Assembly: GCA_009801085.1 (NCBI GenBank) | Contig: VNWV01000010.1 | Span: 310,001 to 374,000 of the forward strand | Length of the DNA: 64,000 bases | DNA from: Lasiodiplodia sp. COLG20 | Taxonomy: Eukaryota; Ascomycota; Dothideomycetes; Botryosphaeriales; Botryosphaeriaceae | Direction: 5' to 3' | Shown here: positions 53,830 to 64,000 of the stretch, in pieces | Layout of the letters: each line of letters begins with the position of its first letter | Numbering within the stretch: position 1 is the first letter of the stretch | Translations under genes and position numbers: made by a program | Notes under the pieces: generated by a model | Seen by the model: only the letters and a program-made list of their open reading frames with translations | Database searches by the model: none | Told to the model about the DNA's origin: nothing

Positions 53830-56800
53830 CTATTTCCTGCCGCCCTTCTTCTTCGCAGCGACAACCTTGAAAGCAAGATCCTCCTTCGCCGCACTGGCCT
53901 GAGCAGCGCTGGCGGTGGAAGAGCCCTTCTTCGCGACCTCGCTCCAGCCACCGGAGCCGTTGGCCGGGCCAGGGCTGGAAGTACCAGAGTTCTCGATGAT
54001 GCCCTTGTCGGCGAGCTTACGGCGGCGGATGAACTCCTGGGCGAAATGGCGAGAATCAATGGTGCGGGACACGGAGTGAACTGCCTCGGTGACAATGTCG
54101 AGATCACTGGGGAAGCTGAGCATGTTGCTGACGAACTCGTTGGCTACGATGGCGTTAGCATCACATTTTCACACTTTTGACAACCATGAACTTACGGTCA
54201 GTATCGCCGACGAGGTCATTCCTGAGCTCGTTGGCAGCCCACTTCTTGAACTCTTCCTTGGCATCGAGAGTGCCGGTCGGTGGAGCAGCCTGAGCTGGGG
54301 TGCGGGGAGCGGCGGCCGGCTTGGGCTTGATAGCCGAGATGCTGCCAGCACTGGCAGTGCGGGTAGCGGCGGGGGAAGCAGGAGCAGCAGCCGGAGCAGG
54401 CGTCTTGATCTTTCCACTCGCGCCCACCGTGGTCCAGGCACCGCCGGGAGCGTTGCCTGCAACCGGAGTCTGCTTGCTCGCGAGGTCAGCATAGCGCTTG
54501 CCTCCGCTCACAGCCTGGGACAGGCTGGCAGTGGTAGCAGCAGCAGCGGCGGCACTAGCGGCACTGGCAGCGGCGGCGGCAGCAGCCTTCTGCTTGCGCG
54601 CCTCCTCTTCCTTCTGAATCTGCTGCAGCGTCTTCTTAACGGGACCGGCAGAGTTGGGAGTCTTGGCAACGGTTGCCTTGGACCAGGCAGATGGCGTACC
54701 AGGTGCATTGACCGGCGAGGCACTGCTAGCCCAGGTGGCACTTGAGGGAAGGCTAGGCTGGGGCTGGGCCTGCTCAGCCATAGCAAGCAGTTCTCTGCGC
54801 TGGGCCTCAGCACGAGCCGCCTGAGCAGCAGCCTCGGCCTCCTCACGCTGCTTGGCCTCTGCCTCTTGGATTTCCTTGAGCGAGGGACCCTTGGGCGCCT
54901 CAACAGTTTCCTTGGCCCAAGGAGCAATGGAAGCACTAGGAGTATCGACCGAAGGAGTCTGAGAGCGGGAACGGGTCTCCTGGTGAAGTGCATCGGCGAG
55001 GTTCTGCTTTCTCTGGGCAGCGGGCGCCGGGAGAGGAGAGCCAGACTGAGGCGGAGGGAAGGGCATGGGCATGGAAGTGTCGACCTTGGCCCATGGAGAC
55101 TGGGGAGCCGGTGTCTGCTTGGCGGAGGCAGCCTTGACTTGCTCAGTCAGGGAGAGCGGCTCGGAAGGCTTCGATGGGGTTTCGGTCTCCTTGACGGTTT
55201 GAGCAGCGGTTTGAGCAGGGGTGGACGGCTCCTCCCTCTCCTCTTGCTGAAGGGGCTGCTGGTTTTCCTGCTCCTCAGCGTTGATAGCAGCCTCAGCAGC
55301 AGCAGCAGCCACTTCCCTGTCGTGCTCCTCCCTGAGATCCTTGAACTGCTGAAGACGCTCGGCAGACTGCTCCGCCATGTGGCCTTCATCGTCCTTGATT
55401 TGAGCATCATGGTCGCTCTGCTCACGGTGGAGGCGGGCCCGGTCGTTCAGCATGTTAGCAACCTGCTGGGCGTGAGTACCATCCTGTTGCGGAGAGCCGA
55501 ACGAGCCAGGGGCGGCACCGAAAGGCATCTGGCCAGCTCGGCCAAAGTTCATGCGGTCCAACATGGCTGGCAACTCCTCCCTCGAACTTCCTAGGCCCTC
55601 CACCCCGGCACCTATCGGCGATAGACCGGAGGCCGGGCCGGGACGAAACGAATTGTCGAAGAAACCCGCCATCCCAGGCAGAGGACCCTGGGTAGGCGAC
55701 GGCTGATAACCACCAGGAGAAGCGATGCTGCCGAAGCTGGGCTGGCTGTGCAGGCTGTGGGCACTGGAGTGGTGGTGAAGCTGGTGCGGATGCATGCCCA
55801 TCTGCATTTGCTTGACAATAACCTGCTGCTGGGCGAGATGCTCCTTCTGACGCGCCATGAGGTACTGTTCTTCCTGCTTACGACGCTCCAGAGCATTCTG
55901 CTGCTCAGCAGTCAACGTAGTTCCAAAGCTAGGGAAGCTGTTCGGGAACGGGGGTTGGGCACCGGCAGTGAGCCCGGTGTTAGCCCACGCGTTACCAGGT
56001 TGAGTGGACGGCGGCCCGTGAGGAATGCCGATCTGAGGAACGAGGAAGGGCTCGCGAGAGTTGCCGATCCGACGGATGAGTTGAGCAAGCGGCTCGTACT
56101 CCGGGTCTTCCTCCTTCTTGACCAACAGTTCTGGGGAGAAGAAGCCGGCCTTGAACCAATCGTGCATCTCAAGACCAGTCCAAGGACCCTGGGCCTTGCC
56201 CGACGGATCACGGTACACCCATCTCATCCGATCAGGCATGACCATAGTACGCTGCTGGGCAGCTGGCGGCTGGTTGGAAGCAGAGCTGCTGACGTTCGGA
56301 GGCTGACCGGGAATTCCCTGGGGGATATGACCGATGGGGCCCTGCTGTTGAGTCGTGGCGAGAGTAGGCGTCTGCGCGGCAGCACTGCTGGCAGTAAACT
56401 GGCCCAAGCCTTCCATGGCGTTGCCATCGGTGTTGCGAAGACTGTTGGCCAGCATCTCATCAAATACGCCGCGCCCGCCTCGGAAGGGACTGTCAGTCTC
56501 TCTGAGAGGCCCAGCATTACCGCCAAAGGCGTTCCTGGCAAACGAACCAGGCTGGCGGTCGCCCTCTGCAGAGCCATCATCTCCACCGCCAAACCGGCTC
56601 TGCTCGCTGGTCCTCATTTGCTCCTGCATGGCAGTCGGGAAGAGTGATCCAAGCTTGCTGCCGCGGCCGATAGAACCAGTACCCGTCAATCCGGCGCCAA
56701 AACCAGCGCCATAGAGGTTGTTAGGCCCAAGTCCTGCGAGGCTGGGGGAGTGCATTTCGCCGACAGATCCAAAGTTGTCAGCGAAAGGCGGGTTGAAACG

Positions 56801-58848
56801 CTCCCGGCTTGGAGTGCCGACCGCAGGTTGAGTTGGCGTCCAAGCCGCAGATCCTCCCAGTCCGGGCAACCCTGCAAGGCCTCCAAGTGAAGGGAACCCT
56901 CTGTTAGGCCCGACACTCGACGTCTGGCTACGGTCGCTGGCAGCGGCCTCATAAGCGGAAGAAACGCGACCAATGTTGCCAATGCCACTAAAAGGCGTCA
57001 TGCCTGAAGCGGCCGCAGGATCGTTCATGAATCCACCTAGGCCTGGGAGCGTAGTATTGTGGATATCAGAACCGTCCGTATCAACGTCCTCAGACTCGTG
57101 CTTGTCCTGCTGGGGGCTCTGGTACGGGTTTGTGTCGGTTGGACTCATAGGTTCATGTCCGTGGTGCTGAGGAGTGTGATGATGGAAGGCATCACGGCTC
57201 TGGAGGAAACTACTGAATCCAGTGTTATCCGCCGTCATGCCGAAGGCAGAAAAGCCACTTTCATCCCTGGAGTCCTGGCGCTGCGGGGTTCCAAAACCGG
57301 TCATTTGGCGACGCGGAGGGCTGGTGTCCTGGCCACCACCGAGAGCGGCACTGCCCGAGCGCATGTCATCATCGGGAAATGGATCGGTATCATTGCTCAA
57401 GGGACGGTTCGCACGAGATTCCATCCACGAAGGAGTTTGCCTGCCCTGATCGTTCTCGGGAACCTTCCCAAGGCTGTTCATGGATGCCTTCTCCCTCAAC
57501 GTCTTCTGCATGTCCTCGGAGCTGTCCTTGTTCATCAAACCCTTGAAACGACTCTCGCCACGCAAAGCTGCCAGTCCGGGTCTCTTGTCAGTTGGAGCGG
57601 AGGCTTGCCCCGTGTTCGCTGCAAGTGAAAAATTGCCGAAGCTGCCCATGGGTGAGAAACCAGCACTCTGTGGCCCAGCGCTCCACGGGGAAGATGGGCC
57701 AGAGAGACCGGCGCTGAAGGGACCAGTAGTGCTACGCTTCAAGCCGAAAGGAGGGTTTCCAGCATCGCCTTGAGCCTTGTCTTTGTCGCGCTCCTCTTGC
57801 CCAGTGCCCGGACCCGCGCCGGGCTCCTTGTAGTCCGTGCGTCGGCGCAGAAGTGCAGGCGGGGGAATAGCAGCGTTGGACTCTTGCGAAAACCTGCCGG
57901 TGGCTGGGGAGCCTGCTGCAGGGAAAGGATAGGCTTCTCCTGTATCGCGTCGGCGCGTGCCTGGGCGGTTGGTTGTCGGAGAGGATAATCCGTAATTACC
58001 TGGGCCATTGGCGTGCGAGACGGACGTCTTGCGACCTAGGCCGTCCTTCGCGTTGTTATCCTTGTTCGCATTTTGGTTGGGTAATTTGAGCGGCGAATTG
58101 ACGGATGAGGTGAAGGCCTGTGGACACGTTAGCTGGCTGGTGATGAATTTGGGGACATGTCCCATTGAAGCAAAACAACCAAGGAAAGCGAGTCAGAGCA
58201 AGCGTGCAGCGAAGACTCGGCGCAAGCAGATGCATGCGACTCCAAGGGACTGCGCCGGCGCAGAGCTTACCTCTTTTTCCTCCTCCGTCATCTCCGTCAG
58301 ACCCAGAGGCTGCATGGAGCCGTCTCGATCCCAGCATACGTCAGGCCCGGGTGGATTCTCCTTGCCGTGCTCGTGACTCCTGCCCCACGCGCCTCCAGAC
58401 GCGCCGTTCAAAGACTGCGGCTCCCACCCTCCGGCATACAGTGCGTCCAGGCCATCGTCAGAGTCCAGAGGTAGCTGGCGAAACAATGACAGCAGCGAAT
58501 CCTTGGGGTATCGAGTTTCAACAGCAGCGGCGCCGTTTCGGTGCGGTGGCACGTAGACGCCGGGGCTTGACGCGTTGATGGTGGCAGCGTTGGAGAGAGA
58601 GGTGGCGTGCGAAGGGCGGCGGAAGGTCTGAGTTGCGCCGTTTGCGCGGCGAGCCCTGTCTAGGTCAGCAGATGGGGTGGAAGCAGCAGACCAAAAGCGC
58701 GGCGAGGATTTGGGCAGGCAGGCGCTGAGAAGTCGCGTGGCGGGCAGAGGGGCGGGTGTACTGACCATTCGCCGCCGGAGTCGTTACGCGTCGAGTTGGC
58801 GGTGGAATTGCTGCCCGCGGCAGCGGATGCGAATGTGGAGGGAGCCAT
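53830..58848 (-). CDS. Large GYF-domain protein (Smy2/Syh1-like)
   Basis: An adaptor that binds Pro-rich (PPGF/PPGL) sequences; yeast Smy2/Syh1 act in mRNA control and COPII trafficking. Exons (reverse strand) are 58766-58848, 58271-58655, 54196-58117 and 53830-54143, giving 1567 residues. The second junction makes GEWARRANG, and an earlier AG would create a stop, so the CAG at 58656 is chosen. The N-terminus has ETRYPKDSLLSLFRQLPLDS and a PPGPDVCWDRDG motif. The GYF domain is at about 780-845: RWVYRDPSGKAQGPWTGLEM, then HDWFKAGFFSPELLVKK, with the signature W, GPW and Phe positions intact. Long disordered Gln/Pro/Ser regions flank it. A coiled coil rich in Glu/Gln/Ala (about 1080-1290) follows, with repeated KEIQEAEAKQREEAE-type helices. 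The C-terminus is basic (VAAKKKGGRK). It is the largest gene in the window. Confidence 0.93.
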
Positions 58849-60687
58849 TTGGATAGCGGTCGTGTGGTGGATAGCGGGGTGTGGGCGCGTGGTGGTGTGT
58901 GGTGGTGGTTGAAGGACCGTGTCCCTGTGAGAATTGTGCGGTGCGGCGGCGGCGATCCTGGACAGCAGACGGGCTAGCGCGCTGGGCCGAGGAACGTCGG
59001 GATGCAAGGTGGCGGGAGAACGCTGGAGTCGCAGGCAAAGACGGGTCGCTTTTGCTTCGAGAGCTGCTGAGGCTGGGAGCGTGCTTGAGGACAGGCGTGC
59101 TGTAGCTAGCTGCAACCAGCAAAGTTGATCCTCGACGAATTCTACTGACGCTGCTATCACGTGCGCCAAGCCGGCCCGCGCCCAACGCTGTCCGCGCAGC
59201 TAACCGCCCCGTAAGGCTCGGCCTCCAGATCAGGGGCGCTGCAGCTCTCGCCGGTGGCGCTCGCAGACCCGGAGATCGCTGCGCCCTGCGAGATGAGCGG
59301 TGGACCGCTGCCGTTGTCCCCGCCGCCGCCGCTGCTGGCTGCACACCCGGCGAGCGGGTGTGTGACATCACCGCTGCTCGCCCGCGACCACCGCAACACC
59401 ATTTCTTTGCAATAGTGCCCGCAGAGTGAACCCCCCCTTACTTGTTCTGTCTAGATTGACCATTGTCATTCCTGTGGATTCGAAAAGTCCCTTCGCCTTC
59501 CGTCACGCTTTCGTCACTTTTCCGTGGATCTGCAGCTTCGTCTGGTCCGAGTGCCTGCCTGGGGGTTACATTTTATGCTTAACGGGGAAGCCCGTTCGCC
59601 GCCATACCGACTTGTTGGGCTCCTGAGTTCGAGTCGCTACGATGATACGGACAGACCTCAGAGCTTGCAAGTCCACCGCATTAGCCCGTCTATTCCACAA
59701 AGGATGCGCTTGCACATCCTAGTATGCCGAAAAGGAATAGACCCGTTCAAAGCTCGTCCCTGTTGGGCGCATCTGGTCACCATGCGCTAGTCACTGAGAT
59801 GGTACGCTAAATACAACCTCGCCATAATATCGCCAGGCAAACCTCTTTTCTACTTGTGTCATCCTGCCGCAAGTCATGATGCAGCTCCACATTCACGTCT
59901 TGGAGTCGTACTTGGAACCGTTGGAAGTCTTCCTGGAAATAGAGTTATTACAACCGCTCTCGTTTCCAGAATCACCAGGTCTAGCCGCCACAGATGGCAA
60001 TCCACACCGTCTCGCAAAAGAGTTGGGTTGCTTGCACAAGATGAGAGACGCTAACACCATCTCTCATGCTCCAAAATTGGTAGCCGGGCTCGCTTATCTC
60101 TTCAGTGCGTCCTATCTTGAAGAAGTGCTGCATCTTATGGAACTTCAACGTCCTTAGGAAAAATGAGATGGTCATTCAAGGCTTCTTGCTGGGCCCTGTA
60201 TATTGGAAGAGCACTTGTCATTCCTCTGGCTATGTCAGGCCGTAGAATAAAGCGCTCGTTAGAAGCGCATATGATAGAGGAGGTCGTCGCTTCGCATCCT
60301 GGTTTCTCCGCGTAGACAAATTGCTTGGTCAGTAATTATTGTTGTTCAGGTTCTGCCGCGAGTTTGCAGCTTGATAGATTCTTTGATGACGGTGAATTTT
60401 GTCTGTTTGGCTGTTTGGATGATAGTTTGGCCATGGTCAGCCATGGAGTTGTTTATATTCCCATGACTCTTTAAAATCTTGGAAACGTACCCTTTATAAA
60501 GCCTCTGCCTGTCTAAATTCCCCTTTGCTAGAGGAACAATTAGGCTATCTTTTAAATTTCATGCGGCCACGCAAGCGTACAGGTAGGCTGCAGCGTTTTA
60601 AATATTGGATTTGACTCAGGAAAGCTGATTTTATCCATAGACCCGGGAAATGGCGTGAATATCTTCCTGACGTACGAACAACAACAT

Positions 60688-60776
60688 ACGTGGGTAGTTG
60701 AAGCTATCATCCGGACGTGAATGTATAATTTTTAATTCCACATGTACGTCCGGGTGATAGCTCCAACGACCCATGA
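60688..60776. repeat. 89-bp near-perfect palindrome
   Basis: The left arm GGGTAGTTGAAGCTATCATC and on to CCGGACGT (60692-60718) pairs with the right arm ACGTCCGGGTGATAGCTCCA and on (60746-60772). The match extends inwards through ATGT and AATT to an A/T loop near 60732, and outwards by a few bases. Arm mismatches are mostly transitions. It can fold as one long hairpin. A second copy at about 7.3 kb shows it is a dispersed element, perhaps a tiny MITE. Confidence 0.85.
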
Positions 60777-61016
60777 CATGAGCGAAAAATATGTTCCGTC
60801 AGTCTCCAGCTGCCAACGAAAGCTCCCGTGGATTACATGCCAGGCGCTTTGTGATTTCACGCTATAGCTTTCAGAAGGCTCTTGGAAGTCCGGTGACAGG
60901 TAACGCGCCTTCCACCTTAGGCACCGACAGGGTCCAGCATATGCAGGTGCTCACCGTTGCCACGGCGGCGGTCACCTTGCCAGCACCAGCACCTGACTTT
61001 CCAGCATGCTAAGACG

Positions 61017-61024
61017 TATATAAA
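61017..61024 (+). promoter_or_regulatory. TATA box of the secreted Asp/Cys-rich protein gene
   Basis: TATATAAA lies about 250 bp upstream of the ATG. The long leader may contain an intron. Confidence 0.5.
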
Positions 61025-61276
61025 TCTTTCAAACTGCGTCTGCACTCTCCTTCTCTTCTTCTTTCGCCAACCTCCATACACCACCTCGTGGAACCTCGTG
61101 CTGGTAAGACCACCCCACCCAGAATTATTGAGCACAAAAGTCTGCTCTGCCATTTCAATTGTATCAAATAGATGGATGGTCTATCCTTCACCCCGCTGAC
61201 AAATGATTGATCTCCGATAGGTATCAAGGCTTTCCCAATACAGTTCAACACCACCGTCCATCCTAAGCCAGCAGCC

Positions 61277-62743
61277 ATGCTGCTCAAGTCTCGTGCGAGC
61301 GTCTTGCCTTTCGGCATCCTATGGCTCCTTCTCCTCTTCTGCTCAGTGCTGGCACCTGGTGCTGATTCGCGTGCTGTCATCACCACCGACAATCTGGACC
61401 TCAAGCATGCACTCACCCACATCACGAAGCTCATCAAGAAAGATGTGGACATCTCTTGTGACATATCTCTTTGTGATATTGACGGAGACCTCTGCGACGA
61501 GGATTCAGACAACAACGATGGAGATGAGTATGATGATGATTGCGACGAGGACAACCTTGAAGATTGCCCGCCTGCAGAGGTCCGAGTCAACACTACTGAT
61601 ACCGCCGCTGCACGTCGCACCTACAGAGTAGATCTCAGCTCTGGAAACACCGTTATTCTCACCGCCATGAATTATCCCTCTGTCGGAAAGCTGTTGAAGA
61701 CTAAGAAGGGAAGCCTGGTATACCCATATGCCATGCTACCTGAGGATTCGGAAAGCTGCGAGAACACCATTGTTGTTGAAAACAAAGTTCTGGGTACTGA
61801 TCCCCCGGAGTACACCGTCACTGAGCACATCCTCGAGGTAAGTATTTCTCCCTCGAACCGAGATTTATTCTAACTCAACACCTTTAGCTCCAAACCATTT
61901 CTGAATGGATGAGAAGGGTCAGTTTTGGAGAGTTCGACACAAAAGTCGACGACAAGTGCTTCGAAGACTTCTGGGAGAAGCCATCGTTACCCAGCAATAT
62001 CCCGAAAATGCAGAGCGGGGCTTTCAAGACTTCTACGGTACCCAATGACCGGGCGTTCGAGGCTATGGGATCATTTCGGAACCGTGGTATCCTTCTGATT
62101 GCTGATTCTCAGATCAACTCGGCCAAAGCTAGGGTAATTCTCTCCCCATTTACTTCCCGTATGGTGCTGACAGCTTAACACCCAGATCTGGTCGGGAATC
62201 AAAGTTTTCCAGGACACAGTGGTCAATACGCTGTCGGACAAAGCCGCCTTTACTGATGAGTATGCTAGCAAGGCAATGAGCATCATCATCAAGCCAATTC
62301 AGGTTTTCAATTACCTGAACAACATTGAGACCAGGTCTAGGCTATACGACACAGTTGACGGCGTTCGAGATCAGCTCCAGGTCATTGAGAACAACATCCC
62401 TCAATGTTCTGGTTTGGCTGCAAGCTGGGACGAGTTCATCCCGTGAGTATCTTGAATCCTTCGATAATTTTTATAAGTTCATATTTCGCTAATTGTTAAT
62501 AATTTGAACAGGGGCTTCCTAGAAGATATGGCTACAACCACCGCAGACTGGCTTCAGGACACAACTCAGAAAATCGTCGACAAAGTCAAAATGGCCTCTG
62601 ACGATGATCCCACCGATTTGGAATTGGAGGCCCGTTTGCAGATTATTGAGACTATCACGGACTACCTGGATAATGCCGCTTTTGTTACAGTCAAGGCGCC
62701 GGTCAGGCCTCGTGTCCGAGTTGAGTGGCCGGACATCGACTGA
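61277..62743 (+). CDS. Secreted protein with Asp/Cys-rich segment (unknown function)
   Basis: Not a named protein. Exons are 61277-61837, 61888-62133, 62186-62442 and 62512-62743, with short introns (50-69 bp), giving 431 residues. The signal peptide is about residues 1-31 (LLLLFCSVLAPGADSRA). Residues about 60-97 are dominated by Asp with six Cys (CDISLCDIDGDLCDEDSDN, then DDDCDEDNLEDC), a composition that suits Ca2+ binding. The rest is an alpha/beta region with TEHILELQTISEWMRRVSFG formed across the first junction, IWSGIKVFQDTVVNTLSDKA and helices near the end. The EHILELQ segment reminds me of the C-terminal part of some fungal family-18 chitinases, but no glycosidase motif is present. 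An extracellular role is likely; an effector-like role is only a possibility. Confidence 0.8.
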
Positions 62744-63236
62744 TGGTAGTGCGTGCGGTTGGTTGTCCTAAGCGTTTCAGATAGGCACAAAATCTTTGCT
62801 GTACAGGCTATGAGATCTTAGTACAGGGTATGGAAAGTTTGGTAGATACCACTTCGATCCCTCAACCTGATTTTACCTGCGGTGAAGTTTGTCTCATCAA
62901 TGCAAAAGTGAAAAGCATAGAAGCTATCTCATGAATTCCATTGACTCCAACGCTTACTATGAGAGGCAGCTACCATGTTCGACGATTTTTGGTCTGTGCA
63001 GATATAAGGAGGACGCGGTTCCGTATGATACACCTCATTGAAACCAGTCAACCTATCGTAAAAAATCCGCACATGCTACCCATCCGTCTGCGTCAAAGGG
63101 GATAACTATCTATGAGTCTGCAGCCCCGTAAATACTGACTTCCAACGTGCTGATTGCGCCATCGCCGCACTTTGACCAATTTCTCTGACTCCAATATATT
63201 ACCAAAGAGGCTGATATGACGAGCAGCTGGACCTTC
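62744..63236. other. Intergenic region with a decayed gene tail
   Basis: No intact gene. The middle carries the pseudogene fragment annotated next; the remainder is unremarkable. Confidence 0.6.
63001..63090 (-). pseudogene. Decayed copy of the 3' end of the neighbouring gene
   Basis: On the reverse strand this segment reads FYDRLTGFNEVYHTEPRPPY, against FYDRLEACFDEVYHQGPRPP in the intact gene's C-terminus (about 63250-63320). The DNA is about 73% identical over the first 37 aligned bases, and one codon is missing. Just upstream the frame hits a TAG, then a second TAG. Homology fades beyond about 100 bp, so only the tail survives. Confidence 0.75.
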
Positions 63237-64000
63237 TCAGAAATGAGAAATGTACGGAGGGCGTGGTCCTTGGTGATAGACCTCGTCGAAACACGCCTCC
63301 AGCCTATCATAGAAGTGTGGCAGCAGCACGGAAGGATCTACCTTCATGTATCGTATCTTCTTTGGCATTGCATCGTCTCCCATATTTTCGAACTGGTCCA
63401 GCTCCTCTTGACGATTGTGATAGCCTCCCGGGGGCAGCCTGAGCATGGTGTCAAGAACCTTGACAAACGGAGTGTCCTTGCGTAGTTCAAGAGGATGAGC
63501 ACGTTTCTTGTCGTCTATGATAGACTGCAAAGCCTCAGCATCAACGGCGATGCACGCTATCTGCCTCTGAACGACTCCGGCTGTCTCGGGAGTGTACTGG
63601 AAATGCCTTAAAAAAGTCAGTAATTGTTCGAAACCTCGAGTTGATTCTCAGATAGCCATTTTGTTCTGTAGAACATACCGAAATACTTGCTCGAAGCTGG
63701 CGCCATTCCACACTTCCTTGTTGTCTTCCACCGCCCAGTCCAGCATTGACAAAAGCTCTTCACCTTCTGGAAGTGCTCCTTCTCGTGTGAGGTTGTTGCG
63801 GGTCTCCGAGTTGAGTAGATCCATGAACTTCTGCCAGGCTGCATCGTCTTCATAGGTGAGGCGGTAGATCTTCAATCCAAAGACCTCTTGTCCACGATGC
63901 TTCAAGTGGAAGAGAATACGCTCAGTTGGCCTCATCCGCATGAAGGATTTTGGGCACGGGCGCGCCCGTTCCCTGGCCTCGCGCTCTGCTCTCCTCTTGC
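63237..64000 (-). CDS. Uncharacterised conserved fungal protein (5' end outside window)
   Basis: A partial gene on the reverse strand: exon 63679-64000 (still open at the window edge) and exon 63237-63606 with the stop. The 72-bp intron (GTATGT...TTAAG) joins FEQVFR to HFQYTPET. The visible part starts with a basic stretch (KRRAEREARERARPCPKSF), then FGLKIYRLTYEDDAAWQKFM, a phrase I associate with a large, often expanded family of uncharacterised ascomycete proteins. It continues with SMLDWAVEDNKEVWNGASFE, CIAVDAEALQSIIDD, LRLPPGGYHNRQEELDQFEN and the tail FYDRLEACFDEVYHQGPRPP. No catalytic motif is recognisable. A decayed copy of its tail sits about 240 bp downstream, which fits a family that duplicates and dies locally. 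The start codon is not in the window. Confidence 0.78.

Larger units (their letters stand above)
58849..61276. other. Long intergenic region
   Basis: No gene is supported. It holds a CACGTG E-box at 59158-59163, the palindromic repeat at 60.7 kb and the TATA box of the secreted-protein gene. A 94-codon frame from 59876 has no recognisable motif. A GTAAGA donor (about 61103) and a GATAG acceptor (about 61222) may mark a leader intron. Confidence 0.5.

Noticed and set aside
59560..59640. tRNA-like segment with a GAGTTCGAGTC box
   Set aside because: No A box at the right distance and no cloverleaf pairing; no other tRNA was found on inspection.
59876..60157. 94-codon frame
   Set aside because: Protein-like in part, but no homology is recognised and there is no splice or promoter context.

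Overview
The window is nuclear DNA from a filamentous ascomycete (Pezizomycotina). The support is as follows. Genes are mostly monocistronic and carry short spliceosomal introns of about 50-270 bp with GTRNGT donors, CTAAC-like branch sites and YAG acceptors. Codon third positions are strongly GC-rich in the longer exons. The families seen are typical of the group: a CFEM protein with a likely GPI tail, a CYP52-clan P450, a BRCT-WGR PARP, a fungal F-box protein, a DUF4419 protein and an EMW1/TTC27 protein. A Dothideomycete is my best guess from the look of several proteins, but the sequence alone does not prove it. I find no rRNA, tRNA, CRISPR, plasmid or viral genes.

Layout. 1-9.1 kb: the 3' part of a P450 (+), a PARP (-), an AT-rich inverted-repeat relic, an F-box protein (+) and a metallo-beta-lactamase-fold enzyme (-). 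9.7-17.4 kb: a TMEM135-like membrane protein (-), a LITAF-domain protein (+) and a BTB/POZ-like protein (+). 19.9-28.6 kb: a CFEM surface protein (+), a GCIP/CCNDBP1-like protein (-), an SF1 helicase of the MOV10/SDE3/UPF1 type (+) and a one-pass membrane protein with a lectin-like N-terminal region (+). 31.2-37.1 kb: a DUF4419 protein (+), an orphan Gly-rich coiled-coil protein (+), the ER-Golgi SNARE BOS1 (-) and a secreted M28 aminopeptidase (+). 38.4-45.6 kb: a 72-residue conserved small protein, a Myb/SANT-like nuclear protein and an alpha-arrestin (all +). 48.2-58.8 kb: an EMW1/TTC27 TPR protein, a glycine-zipper protein and a large GYF-domain protein (all -). 61.3-64 kb: a secreted Asp/Cys-rich protein (+) and the 3' part of an uncharacterised gene (-) with a decayed duplicate of its own tail next to it.

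How the genes relate. I see no biosynthetic or defence cluster. This looks like an ordinary chromosomal arm mixing housekeeping functions (trafficking, RNA helicase, DNA-damage signalling, ubiquitin and endocytic adaptors) with secreted or surface proteins. Several neighbours are divergent and may share promoters, for example GCIP-like/helicase and TMEM135-like/LITAF. Intergenic regions are long, up to about 2.6 kb.

Most unusual features: (a) the diverged inverted repeat around a very AT-rich core at about 4.38-5.18 kb; (b) a near-perfect 89-bp palindrome at about 60.7 kb with a second, half-decayed copy at about 7.3 kb; (c) the pseudogene tail near 63.0 kb; (d) the orphan Gly-rich coiled-coil gene directly behind the DUF4419 gene; (e) a BOS1 first coding exon that is only the ATG; (f) clustered TGACGT (bZIP/CRE) sites upstream of three genes. 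Exon boundaries were inferred by eye from splice signals and reading-frame continuity.
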